Below are positions 38,149-46,630 of a stretch of DNA of 48,832 nt, in pieces; the first letter of the stretch is position 1; each line of letters begins with the position of its first letter. Both the position numbers and the translations under genes were made by a program. The stretch is from a virus, in IMG/VR virus record IMGVR_UViG_3300018424_000034, positions 1-48,832 of that record; one strand, 5' to 3'. The notes under the pieces were generated by a model. That model ran no database searches and had not been told where the DNA came from. It saw only the letters and a list, made by a program, of their open reading frames with translations.

Positions 38149-38826
38149 ATGGGGAAGAATTTAAAAAAGCCTAAACTAAAAAAAATTAAAGTTTTAAAAG
38201 CTTTTACAGGGGCACAAGCAGATACAAGAGCTGGACAAGCAATGTCGCCTGGAACTTCTTCTACAGGTGCTACAAGAGGAAGTGGTAGAAACCCTAGTGC
38301 ACAGTATAATAACACTGCAACAATATCCGCAAAAGCAAGACAGGATTTAGCTACACAAAGAAAGACAGCTAGAGAAACATTAAGTCCTTCTACAAAAACA
38401 AGTTCTAAAGTTGCACAATTAATAGCAGGTACTGTTATTCCTGGAGGAGGTCTTCTTTTAGCAAAGCTTCAAGATTCAAGACCTTATTGGAAAAAAAGTA
38501 AAGCAGCTCAAGACTTTAAAGTAAATACAGGTAACGATAGAGATGGCCCTCAAACTAGATCTATTGTATCTCCAGATACTACTGCAGTTAAACCTTTGTT
38601 TTCAGGAAACACTACTCCGCAACAACAAGCAGTATCAGGTTTTATGTTAAAACCTGGAGTTTCTTTATCAAGTAATCAATTAGGTATGAGTGGTCAGATG
38701 TTACCAAAACCCCCAACAGGTCAGTTTATGATTAGACCTGGTGTAGCTTTATCAGATGTAGCAAAAGCATCTTCAGGTAAATTAATTAAAGGTAAACCTA
38801 AGTTAGCTAAAAAAGGTTGGAAGTAA
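38149..38826 (+). CDS. Basic virion-type protein (225 aa)
   Basis: A Lys/Ser/Thr-rich protein with a basic start (KKPKLKKIKVLKAF) and a short hydrophobic stretch 'LIAGTVIPGGGLLLAKL'. Near the C-terminus are two copies of 'FM(L/I)(K/R)PGV(S/A)LS', about 50 residues apart. It looks like a disordered, nucleic-acid-associated virion protein. No family recognised. Confidence 0.5.
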   Translation: MGKNLKKPKLKKIKVLKAFTGAQADTRAGQAMSPGTSSTGATRGSGRNPSAQYNNTATISAKARQDLATQRKTARETLSPSTKTSSKVAQLIAGTVIPGGGLLLAKLQDSRPYWKKSKAAQDFKVNTGNDRDGPQTRSIVSPDTTAVKPLFSGNTTPQQQAVSGFMLKPGVSLSSNQLGMSGQMLPKPPTGQFMIRPGVALSDVAKASSGKLIKGKPKLAKKGWK

Positions 38827-39030
38827 ATGATTAAAAATTTTAAAGACATTGTAGTTTTATTAATTACAACTGGTGTTCTAGTTTTATTAGGTACTATTAT
38901 TATTGGAGATTATATTGTAGCACTAGAAGAAAACAGACCAGTAGATGAAAGTGTTATAACTCTAATGAAGATGTCAGTTACAGGATTAATTGGAGTTATT
39001 GGTGGATATATTGGAGGAAGTAAAAACTAA
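38827..39030 (+). CDS. Two-TM holin-like protein (67 aa)
   Basis: ATG abuts the previous stop. TM1 is about residues 8-27 (IVVLLITTGVLVLLGTIIIG), a short acidic loop (ALEENRPVDES) follows, and TM2 is about 47-64 (MSVTGLIGVIGGYIGG). A class II holin-like topology with a basic end. Its place in the head cluster is unusual for lysis genes, so a virion membrane role is also possible. Confidence 0.55.
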   Translation: MIKNFKDIVVLLITTGVLVLLGTIIIGDYIVALEENRPVDESVITLMKMSVTGLIGVIGGYIGGSKN

Positions 39031-41123
39031 TGGCCGATGTTGAAAAGAAACTATTAGAAGAAAAAGAAGAGTCAGGTGGCCTTGGTACGTTGATCGGGTT
39101 AGGTGCTGCGGCGACCCTTCCTTTCTTACGACCATTCAGAAATATTGCTAAAGTTAAAAGAGCGTTTGATACAATCAACAAGACTAACGCAAAACGGACA
39201 GCGGCCAGCGAAGTCCTAACCCCAGTTATTAAAACACCTAAGACAGGTTTAGAAGCATTCAGACCACCCGCTAAAGTTACCTACGGCAAACAGGTTAAAG
39301 CACCAAGTCCAACGGTCAACGTTAATCCGTTAGTTAATGATAGAGAAAATATTTTAAGAAACGAAGCAGTAATGTCATTTGCTGAGAAGAATCCTCAGTC
39401 TATGTTTGGTTCAGCTTTATATGATCAAATTAAAATGTTTCCAAAAGACAAAGCAACTCCTGATGAATGGTTAAAATTCTTTAATCAGAAAAAAGGAGTT
39501 AAGTATAATGATGGACGTTCAGCATCAATTGATACTGAAGAATTATTTGATACAAATATTGCCTCATTAGATAAGTCTGGTAATTTAATAGGTGGATTAT
39601 TTAAAACAGCTAAAGATATGAATATGGCTGTAGATAAAAATACACTACTAGCACAAGTAAGACAAAACCCATTTAATAAATTAGAACTAAGAAGATACAT
39701 GTCACCAACAGGTGTAGATGATTCTGTTGACGGTATGATTGGTGAAGCACAAAAGATTAAAAAAATTTTAAGCACAAAGTATTTAGATGAAACAGGAGCC
39801 CCTATTACTGCAAGACTTATTAATAATATTGACGAAGCTTTAGAATCTATGAAGATGCCTTCTTTTGCATCAGGTCAAAGCATGGAAACATTAACTAACA
39901 ATCTTAATGCAGGTGCTAGAACTTTAAGAGAATCTTTAAAGAAATCTTTAGATTCAATATCTGATCCTCAAGATAGACAAATGATTAATCAAGCGATTAG
40001 AAATATAAATGGATTAGCTGAAGAAGGTGTAATGAAAATTAAATCTGTTCCAAGATTACCACAACATGCAGGTAGCAGTGAATATGGAACGTATAGATTA
40101 GAAGGTGAAATGGCTCCTGGAGAATTTGTTTGGCATTTTCCTTCAGGTAAAGCACCTGTGGGTCCTGGAAGACATACAGATCGTTATCATTGGGCAGATG
40201 CTAAACAACCAGTAGTGCATACTATGTATGGTACCAGATATACACCCCAAGGACAAAAAGTCATTTCCATTAACGAAGTACAAGCTGATGTACAACAAGC
40301 AGTAACTAAAGATGTTTTAAAAAATGGTAAAGTTAGATACAACCCCGAAGGTAGGGAAGTTGCTAATAGTTTAATTGTAGATAATATGAATGCACCAAGA
40401 GAAACAATTGAACGTTTAATGAAAAAAGGATTGTATATGTCTGAGAAAGATCGATATGATTTATCAACAGCATTCAATCAATTAAAAGCAGGTAGAAAAT
40501 CTTTAAGAGGTTCAGAAGCTGTAAACACGGATAGCTTAACGGATTACCTTCCATTCTTTAATAGTAAGAATTATGCTGATCTTGCACTTAAAACTACAAT
40601 CAAAGCTGCAGGGGATGATGGTGCTCAGTGGGTAAGTGTTATTCCTGTTAACATGATTTCAAGAGGTAGTGGTGCCGTAAAAGGTAATCAACAGTTTTAT
40701 GGTTATGCAACAGGTAAAGGCTTTCAGAAAAAAGGTGAAGCAATATTACCAGAACTAATGAGAAAACTATCGAAACAATACAAGACAGAAGCAAAGACAA
40801 TACAAGTTACTTTATCTGATCCTAAAAAACCATATAAAATTGTTAGCACAAGAGATGTTAAAAGATATGATGGAGACAAAAATGATCCTGGTACAGCTGT
40901 AGAAACTTTTAAAGAGAAATACCATGCTAAAGCATTTAAAACAGAAGAAGATGCGATCAATGCAGGATATTCTAAATCCGATATTAAGTTTATTCCAGAA
41001 GGAGATCCAAATTTGTATATGAATACATATGCCTTGCGAATAACTCCAGATATGATACAAAAGCCAATGAAGCTTTACAAAAAAGAAGGAGGACTTATCG
41101 AAAATGTGTTTAGGCCTTTATAA
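39030..41123 (+). CDS. Large virion-associated protein with polyvalent-type domain (697 aa)
   Basis: Overlaps the previous stop (TAATG). The N-terminus has a small-residue helix ('GTLIGLGAAATLPFL'), then basic and helical regions. At about residues 380-435, 'RYHWADAKQPVVHTMYGTRYTPQGQKVISINEVQADVQQAV' follows the 'R-y-x-x-x-G-x-k-v-l-x-i-x-E-x-Q-x-D' pattern seen in large polyvalent phage proteins. A later 'DDGAQWVSVIPVNMISRG' matches the 'A-W-T/V' part of the same unit. It could be an injected effector or an internal head protein. The domain match is by memory and needs a profile search. Confidence 0.55.
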   Translation: MADVEKKLLEEKEESGGLGTLIGLGAAATLPFLRPFRNIAKVKRAFDTINKTNAKRTAASEVLTPVIKTPKTGLEAFRPPAKVTYGKQVKAPSPTVNVNPLVNDRENILRNEAVMSFAEKNPQSMFGSALYDQIKMFPKDKATPDEWLKFFNQKKGVKYNDGRSASIDTEELFDTNIASLDKSGNLIGGLFKTAKDMNMAVDKNTLLAQVRQNPFNKLELRRYMSPTGVDDSVDGMIGEAQKIKKILSTKYLDETGAPITARLINNIDEALESMKMPSFASGQSMETLTNNLNAGARTLRESLKKSLDSISDPQDRQMINQAIRNINGLAEEGVMKIKSVPRLPQHAGSSEYGTYRLEGEMAPGEFVWHFPSGKAPVGPGRHTDRYHWADAKQPVVHTMYGTRYTPQGQKVISINEVQADVQQAVTKDVLKNGKVRYNPEGREVANSLIVDNMNAPRETIERLMKKGLYMSEKDRYDLSTAFNQLKAGRKSLRGSEAVNTDSLTDYLPFFNSKNYADLALKTTIKAAGDDGAQWVSVIPVNMISRGSGAVKGNQQFYGYATGKGFQKKGEAILPELMRKLSKQYKTEAKTIQVTLSDPKKPYKIVSTRDVKRYDGDKNDPGTAVETFKEKYHAKAFKTEEDAINAGYSKSDIKFIPEGDPNLYMNTYALRITPDMIQKPMKLYKKEGGLIENVFRPL

Positions 41124-41154
41124 ACACTCAATTGTTTGATAAACTTACGATATT

Positions 41155-43419
41155 ATGGCTGAAGAAGATATTTCATTACAAGAGACAGAAGATTTAGAAG
41201 TAACTGACAAAGAGCAGGCTCCTGAAGTTATTATAGAAGGTGAAGAGGATGTTGTAGAAGAAGCTCCTCAAGAAGACTTTTATAAAAACTTAGCTGAGGA
41301 CATGGACGAAAGACAGTTACAAGACTTAGCTAATCAACTTATTTCTGATTATAAAAATGATAAAGAAACTAGAAAAGATTGGGAAGAGTCTTATACTAAA
41401 GGTTTAGATTTACTAGGTTTTAAATATACACAACAAACAAAACCATTCACAGGTGCTTCAGGAGTAACACACCCTTTACTTGCAGAAGCCGTAACACAAT
41501 TTCAAGCACAAGCTTACAAAGAATTAGTTCCAGCTGATGGCCCTGTCAAAGCACAGATCGTTGGTAAAAGAGATGCAGCTAAAGAAGATCAAGCTGAAAG
41601 AGTAAAAGAATTCATGAACTATATGTTAATGGACAAGATGGAAGAATACACTCCAGAGATGGATCAATTATTATTTATGCTTCCATTAGCAGGTTCAGCA
41701 TTTAAGAAAATAAATTATGATGAAGTTATGGGTAGAGCAGTTTCTAAGTTTGTACCTGCAGAAGATTTAGTTATTCCATATTATGTAACTAACTTAAATG
41801 ATTGTGAAAGAATTACTCACATCATTAAGATGACTGAAAACCAAGTTAGAAAATCTCAAGTTGCAGGAGTGTTTAGAGATATAGAATTATCAGAACCTGA
41901 GTCTAAAGAAACAGATATTCAAAAACAATACAACAGATTAGAAGGTGTATCTAGACCGTCTGAACAAGAACAAGATACTAGAAACATTTTAGAGATGCAT
42001 GTTGATTTAGATATAGAAGATTCAGAAGAAGGAATTAAAATTCCATACATTGTAACTATAGATGAAACGTCTCAAGAGATTTTAAGAATTATTAGAAACT
42101 ATAGAGAAGATGATCCAACTGCAAAGAAGATAAATTACTTTGTACACTATAAGTTTTTACCAGGTTTAGGGTTTTATGGTTTTGGTTTAATACACATGAT
42201 CGGTGGTTTATCTACTGCAGCAACTTCTGCACTAAGACAATTACTTGATGCAGGTACATTATCTAACTTACCTGCTGGATTTAAGACCAGAGGAATGAGA
42301 ATTAGAGATGATGATCAGCCAATTCAACCTGGAGAGTTTAGAGATGTAGATGCACCAGGTGGAAATATTAGAGAACAGTTTCAATTATTACCTTTTAAAG
42401 AACCTTCAGCAACATTATTTCAGCTTTTAGGCTTCTGTGTTGAAGCAGGAAAACGTTTTGCAGGTATTGCAGACATGCAATCGGGTGAAGATGCACAAAA
42501 TAGAGCTGTAGGAACTACAATTGCACTGTTAGAAAGAGGTGCAAGAGTGATGTCAGCTATTCATAAGCGATTATATTACGCTATGAAGCAAGAATTTAAG
42601 ATTTTATCACGTGTAATTTCAGAATATCTACCTCCAGAATATCCTTATGATGTTTATGGTGGTGAAAGAACGATAAAACAGACAGATTTTGATGACAGAG
42701 TAGATGTTTTACCTGTTGCAGACCCAAATATTTTCTCAATGTCGCAAAGAGTGACGTTAGCACAGACTCAATTACAAATTGCACAGACAAATCCACAAAT
42801 TCACAACCTATATGAAGCTTATAGACGTATTTATACTGCATTAGGTACTAAACAAATTGATGAATTACTAATTAAACCACCAGAACCAGAACCAAAAGAC
42901 CCTGCAATTGAAAATATGGAAGGTTTACAGATGAAATTACCTAAAGCTTTTCCAGAACAAGATCATGAAGCACATTTACAAGCACATAAAACATTTATGA
43001 AAAGTAGAATGGTGCAAGTTAACCCTCAAGTCTACGCTTTATTTCAAGGTCATATATCAGAACACATATCTCAAATGGCAACAATACAAATATTGCAAGT
43101 TATGAGAGAAGATCCAGAAATGGCACAAATGGAACAACAAGACCCAGAAGGTTTTAATCAAATGGCAGCATCACAAATTGCAAAAAGAATAAATGTACTG
43201 ACTCAACAACTTGTTCAAGAAGAAGGTGGCCAACAGCAAGATCCTTTAGTTGCATTGAAGCAAAGAGAGTTAGATTTAAAAGCTATGGACATTCAAATGA
43301 GAGCTAAAAGAGAAGAAGCTAAGTTAGAACAGCAACAAGAGCAATTTGAAGATAGGTTAGACTTCGATGGAGAAAAACTTGAAACTCAAGTAGCACTTCA
43401 ACAACAAAGAAAACAATAA
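41155..43419 (+). CDS. Portal protein (754 aa)
   Basis: An acidic N-terminal 45 residues, then 'LADQLISDYKNDKETRKDWEESYTKGLDLLGF' (close to this form), 'TKPFTGASGVTHPLLAEAVTQFQAQAYKEL' and 'LPLAGSAFKKINYDEVMGRAVSKFVPAEDLVIPY', which match long marine podovirus portals. The stem/crown part 'GFGLIHMIGGLSTAATSALRQLLDAGTLSNLPAGFK' is typical of portal proteins. The C-terminal third is Gln/Glu-rich coil. It forms the dodecameric DNA gate joining head and tail. No ribosome site; a TACGAT sits just before the ATG. Confidence 0.85.
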   Translation: MAEEDISLQETEDLEVTDKEQAPEVIIEGEEDVVEEAPQEDFYKNLAEDMDERQLQDLANQLISDYKNDKETRKDWEESYTKGLDLLGFKYTQQTKPFTGASGVTHPLLAEAVTQFQAQAYKELVPADGPVKAQIVGKRDAAKEDQAERVKEFMNYMLMDKMEEYTPEMDQLLFMLPLAGSAFKKINYDEVMGRAVSKFVPAEDLVIPYYVTNLNDCERITHIIKMTENQVRKSQVAGVFRDIELSEPESKETDIQKQYNRLEGVSRPSEQEQDTRNILEMHVDLDIEDSEEGIKIPYIVTIDETSQEILRIIRNYREDDPTAKKINYFVHYKFLPGLGFYGFGLIHMIGGLSTAATSALRQLLDAGTLSNLPAGFKTRGMRIRDDDQPIQPGEFRDVDAPGGNIREQFQLLPFKEPSATLFQLLGFCVEAGKRFAGIADMQSGEDAQNRAVGTTIALLERGARVMSAIHKRLYYAMKQEFKILSRVISEYLPPEYPYDVYGGERTIKQTDFDDRVDVLPVADPNIFSMSQRVTLAQTQLQIAQTNPQIHNLYEAYRRIYTALGTKQIDELLIKPPEPEPKDPAIENMEGLQMKLPKAFPEQDHEAHLQAHKTFMKSRMVQVNPQVYALFQGHISEHISQMATIQILQVMREDPEMAQMEQQDPEGFNQMAASQIAKRINVLTQQLVQEEGGQQQDPLVALKQRELDLKAMDIQMRAKREEAKLEQQQEQFEDRLDFDGEKLETQVALQQQRKQ

Positions 43420-43727
43420 TGGGTAAGTTTAAATTTGCATTAGATATGGGAAAAAAGCTTTTTCCAAATGCATCTAAAAAAATTCAAAAATTAGCAAAAG
43501 AAGAATACGATTCAGCAAAAATTAATATGTCAGGAGCTTCAGCAGAATCTTATGCTAGAGCTGCTATAAGAGATAAATATAAAACAGACTTTAGTGGAAT
43601 ACCAAAAGTAGACAAAAAGAACCTAGGTGGATTATCTGGAGGAGTATCTTCAGGGCCACCTCCAAAAAAAGGACCTAACTCACATGGAATCCAGATTAAG
43701 GGTTTTAAATTTTCAGGAATTAAATAA
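43419..43727 (+). CDS. Small head protein with IQIKGFKFSGIK tail (102 aa)
   Basis: Overlaps the portal stop (TAATG). A helical N-terminus ('ALDMGKKLFPNASKKIQKLAKEEYDSAK'), then a Gly/Ser/Pro linker and the 'GPNSHGIQIKGFKFSGIK' end, like the tail of the protein at 37797. The nuclease gene 43684 begins inside this region in another frame. Probably a small virion protein. Confidence 0.6.
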   Translation: MGKFKFALDMGKKLFPNASKKIQKLAKEEYDSAKINMSGASAESYARAAIRDKYKTDFSGIPKVDKKNLGGLSGGVSSGPPPKKGPNSHGIQIKGFKFSGIK

Positions 43728-44184
43728 AAAAGAACAATTAATATTATTAGCTGGAATCTTTGAAGGTGAAGGTTGGTTTGGTATTAATAAAAGAAAATAT
43801 GGTTGGACTCCAAGTGCAGTTATGGAGATTCAAATGACAGATGAGGAAATCGTTACAAAATTTAAAGAATATTTAAAAGCCGAAGCTCCTATATACAAAA
43901 GAAAAAAGAAAGAAAAAGATTACCATAAAGATGTATATAGATTTACTATTAAAGGGCACCGTGCTTTACACTTTATGGAAGAGATGCTACCATATTTAGG
44001 AATAAGGAGAAGAGAACAGTATTATGCCGTGGTTAAATCTATTGGGGATGGGCCTAAAAACTGGAGCCCACCTATATGCCAATCGTCAAAAGACGAAACA
44101 AGCAATGTCGGACGCACAATTAATGCACGCAGAAAAAATGCGAGCGGGAGAGATCGCGTACGAGGGCAAGCTATTAGAAGCTAG
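43684..44184 (+). CDS. LAGLIDADG-type homing endonuclease (166 aa)
   Basis: The ATG at 43684 (MESRLRVLNF) was chosen because AAGGA lies upstream; an earlier in-frame start at 43627 overlaps the previous gene more. 'LILLAGIFEGEGWFGI' (residues 19-34) is a single LAGLIDADG motif (LAGIFEGEG), followed by 'MEIQMTDEEIVTKFKEYL' and 'YRFTIKGHRALHFMEEMLPYLGIRRREQY', the usual fold. Its last 161 bases overlap the start of the next gene in another frame, so the C-terminal 50 residues are probably read-through sequence. It has inserted between two virion genes. Confidence 0.8.
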   Translation: MESRLRVLNFQELNKKEQLILLAGIFEGEGWFGINKRKYGWTPSAVMEIQMTDEEIVTKFKEYLKAEAPIYKRKKKEKDYHKDVYRFTIKGHRALHFMEEMLPYLGIRRREQYYAVVKSIGDGPKNWSPPICQSSKDETSNVGRTINARRKNASGRDRVRGQAIRS

Positions 44185-44404
44185 ACAATCGGACTGGAAA
44201 GACGAATTTATTTTATTATTGCTCTCAGCTCCAATAGTAATGTTAAGTTGGGCAGTATTTTCGGATGATCCAACTGCAATGCAGAAGATGCAGCTTTTCT
44301 TCGAATACTTTTCACAACTTCCTTTTTGGTATCAGACAATTTTCGTGGGTGTCATAGCGAGCGTGTATGGTCTTAAAGCCACTGACTTGATTAAACGTAA
44401 GTAA
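44024..44404 (+). CDS. Two-TM conserved head-region protein (126 aa)
   Basis: Begins 'MPWLNLLGMGLKTGAHLYANRQKTKQAMSDAQLMHAEKM', a start I recall from HMO-2011-type phages. Two membrane helices follow, near residues 63-80 (FILLLLSAPIVMLSWAVF) and 103-119 (TIFVGVIASVYGLKATD). Its 5' part is overlapped by the homing endonuclease gene. It may help lysis or the early infection steps at the membrane. Confidence 0.65.
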   Translation: MPWLNLLGMGLKTGAHLYANRQKTKQAMSDAQLMHAEKMRAGEIAYEGKLLEARQSDWKDEFILLLLSAPIVMLSWAVFSDDPTAMQKMQLFFEYFSQLPFWYQTIFVGVIASVYGLKATDLIKRK

Positions 44405-44420
44405 ATGATATATATCATTT
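44403..44420. repeat. Perfect 18-bp palindrome before gene 44421
   Basis: AAATGATATATATCATTT reads the same on both strands. It sits between two genes, touching the GTG start at 44421. Candidate operator for a dimeric regulator or an RNA hairpin blocking the start. Confidence 0.55.
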
Positions 44421-44642
44421 GTGATTGATTACGATAGTTACAAATACATTAAGATCAAGATAAACAAAGAGGTTGCAAACCTTAAAGACAGTCTTGCGTA
44501 CAGTGTAGACAATCTTAATCAATTTTGGTATATTAAAGGTAAATTACAAGGCCTAGAAACCTTGCTACAGGACTTGACGGACCTGCAGAACAAACAGGAG
44601 TTATTCGATGACGACACAGACCGCAAATCTGGAAGTACCTAA
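44421..44642 (+). CDS. Small coiled protein (73 aa)
   Basis: The start is GTG, right after the palindrome, with no ribosome site. A helical protein: 'YIKIKINKEVANLKDSLAYSVDNLNQFWYIKGKLQGLETLLQDL', then an acidic end. It overlaps the GroES-like gene by 35 bases. Possibly an assembly partner of the head genes downstream. Confidence 0.55.
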   Translation: MIDYDSYKYIKIKINKEVANLKDSLAYSVDNLNQFWYIKGKLQGLETLLQDLTDLQNKQELFDDDTDRKSGST

Positions 44643-45075
44643 AATTAAATTAGGTCTTCAAGAAAAGTACGACAAAGAAACTAAAGAAGAAGAAGATAAA
44701 AGGCTTACAGCCGATAAAGTAAAATCAGACAAATCTTTATTAGATAAATTACCAAACCCTACAGGTTACAGAATGTTGGTATTACCACATGCTGGAGCTA
44801 GAAAAACTAAGGGTGGTATTCTTTTATCTGATACGACACTTGAGACTATGCAGATGACTACTGTGTGTGCTTACGTGTTGAAACAAGGTGACCTTTGCTA
44901 TCAAGATAAAGAAAAATTTCCTAATGGGCCATGGTGCAAGAATGGTGATTGGGTAATATTTGGAAGATACGCAGGGGCAAGATTCAAAATAGACGGAGGA
45001 GAAGTCAGAATACTTAATGATGACGAGATCATTGCAGTAGTAGACGATCCTAACGATATTTTGCAAACATACTAA
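44608..45075 (+). CDS. GroES-like co-chaperonin (155 aa)
   Basis: Ribosome site AGGAG. After a charged 45-residue extension, 'NPTGYRMLVLPHAGARKTKGGILLSDTTLETMQM' holds the Cpn10 start and mobile loop. 'AYVLKQGDLCYQDKEKFPNGPWCKNGDWVIFGRYAGARFKIDGGEVRILNDDEIIAVV' gives the rest of the beta barrel. It presumably replaces host GroES on host GroEL to fold the capsid protein, as T4 gp31 does by family analogy. It lies just upstream of scaffold and capsid genes; no GroEL is present. Confidence 0.85.
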   Translation: MTTQTANLEVPKIKLGLQEKYDKETKEEEDKRLTADKVKSDKSLLDKLPNPTGYRMLVLPHAGARKTKGGILLSDTTLETMQMTTVCAYVLKQGDLCYQDKEKFPNGPWCKNGDWVIFGRYAGARFKIDGGEVRILNDDEIIAVVDDPNDILQTY

Positions 45076-45088
45076 GGAGGAATAAAGT

Positions 45089-46099
45089 ATGCAGGAGTTA
45101 AATACGACAAGAGACAAAAATCCTAGTGTTGATTTAGACACGGATGATGTCAAAGAAACAAACGTTCAGGTTGAAGAACAAGAACAGAAAAGTACTAAAC
45201 CTAATTTAAACGTAGGTGAAGTAGATTTAGGCTATCAAACATACGACAACGATGATAAATCTGAAAAACCAGAAATATCTATCGAAGAAGATACTGTTGA
45301 TACTCAAGAAGCAAAGCCTAAAGAAAATTTACAAGAGTATAGTGAGGGTGTTCAAAAAAGAATTGACAAACTTACTAAAAAAATGCGTGAAGCAGAAAGA
45401 AGAGAACAAGCAGCTCTTGCTTATGCTGAAGGCTTAAAGAAAAAATACTCTGATGTTAAATCTAAGTACGATGAGATAGACGAAAGTTATGTCAAACAGT
45501 ACGATGCAAGAATAGACTCTGAAAAAGATCAAGTCAAAGCTAAATTAAAAGCAGCTATTGAAATGAATGATTCAGAAGCGATTATATCTGCCCAAGAAGA
45601 TTTGGCTAGATTAACCGTGGAGAAAGAAAGAGCTAAAATTTCTCTTGCAGATAGAGAAAGACGTAAAAAGGTTACTGAAGCTCCAGAACAGGAGTTGCAA
45701 TCTCAAAGTAATGACCCTATCCAACAAGTTGAAAATCAGGTCAATAATCCTAGTCCAAAAGCTAGAGATTGGGCTGAAAAAAACGATTGGTTTGGTCAAG
45801 ATCAGTATATGACAAACACCGCTTTTCAAATCCATGAAAATCTAGTGGGAGAAGGGTTTGACGTAGACAGTGAAGACTACTATAATGAGATTGATAAGAG
45901 AATAAAAGAGGTTTTTCCTCATAAGTTCTCTGAGTCAGAAACACAGGAGCAACCAAGAAAACCCGTCCAGACAGTTGCTACTGCTAATAGAGGTAAAACT
46001 GGACGCAGATCCGTGAAACTCACCAAGTCACAAGTCGCTATTGCGAAAAAATTAGGGGTGCCACTAGAAGAATACGCAAAATACGTGAAGGAGGTATAG
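45089..46099 (+). CDS. Capsid scaffolding protein
   Basis: A 336-residue protein with an AGGAGG ribosome site. The N-terminal 90 residues are acidic and disordered, then a long coiled coil (about 95-200, 'RIDKLTKKMREAERREQAALAYAEGLKKKY'), and a basic C-terminus ('RGKTGRRSVKLTKSQVAIAKKLG'). An acidic, coiled, basic-ended protein just before the capsid gene is the standard scaffold plan. It would line the prohead and leave or be cut on maturation. Confidence 0.8.
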   Translation: MQELNTTRDKNPSVDLDTDDVKETNVQVEEQEQKSTKPNLNVGEVDLGYQTYDNDDKSEKPEISIEEDTVDTQEAKPKENLQEYSEGVQKRIDKLTKKMREAERREQAALAYAEGLKKKYSDVKSKYDEIDESYVKQYDARIDSEKDQVKAKLKAAIEMNDSEAIISAQEDLARLTVEKERAKISLADRERRKKVTEAPEQELQSQSNDPIQQVENQVNNPSPKARDWAEKNDWFGQDQYMTNTAFQIHENLVGEGFDVDSEDYYNEIDKRIKEVFPHKFSESETQEQPRKPVQTVATANRGKTGRRSVKLTKSQVAIAKKLGVPLEEYAKYVKEV

Positions 46100-46103
46100 T
46101 ATT

Positions 46104-46577
46104 ATGGAAAATAAATTAAATAGAACTTCACGCGGTTCGGAGACAAGAGCAAAAGTTGATAAAAGAAAAGCTCCTTGGACTCCTCCATCTAACTTAGATG
46201 CACCGCCTGCACCAGATGGTTTTCACCATAGATGGTTAAGGGCTGAGGCTGGAGGTTTTGTGGACACTGCGAATATGTCTAAAAAACTAAGAGAAGGCTA
46301 TGAATTGGTAAGAGCTGAAGAGCTTACATCACAGATTGGCCAACACGATTATCCAGTTATCGGCGACGGTAAACACGCGGGTATCATAGGAGTAGGTGGC
46401 CTTGTGCTGGCAAGGATACCTGAAGAAATAGTTGAGTCACGTAAAGAGTACTTCGCAGGAAGAACTCGAGATCAACAACAAGCCGTGGACAACGATTTAA
46501 TGAAGGAGCAGCGACCTGAGATGCCTATCAATATTGATAGACAATCTCGTGTAACTTTTGGTGGTAATAAGAAATAA
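46104..46577 (+). CDS. Conserved head-cluster protein (157 aa)
   Basis: 'WTPPSNLDAPPAPDGFHHRWLRAEAGGFVDTANMSKKLREGYELVRAEEL' is a conserved-looking block with Pro- and His-rich turns. 'GIIGVGGLVLARIPEEIVESRKEYFAGRTRDQQQAVDNDL' follows. I recall it between scaffold and capsid genes of marine podoviruses with no known function. Five bases after the scaffold stop. Confidence 0.65.
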   Translation: MENKLNRTSRGSETRAKVDKRKAPWTPPSNLDAPPAPDGFHHRWLRAEAGGFVDTANMSKKLREGYELVRAEELTSQIGQHDYPVIGDGKHAGIIGVGGLVLARIPEEIVESRKEYFAGRTRDQQQAVDNDLMKEQRPEMPINIDRQSRVTFGGNKK

Positions 46578-46630
46578 TTTTTTCGTAATACCAACCAATG
46601 AACATTAATATGTAAAAAGGAGAAAAACAT

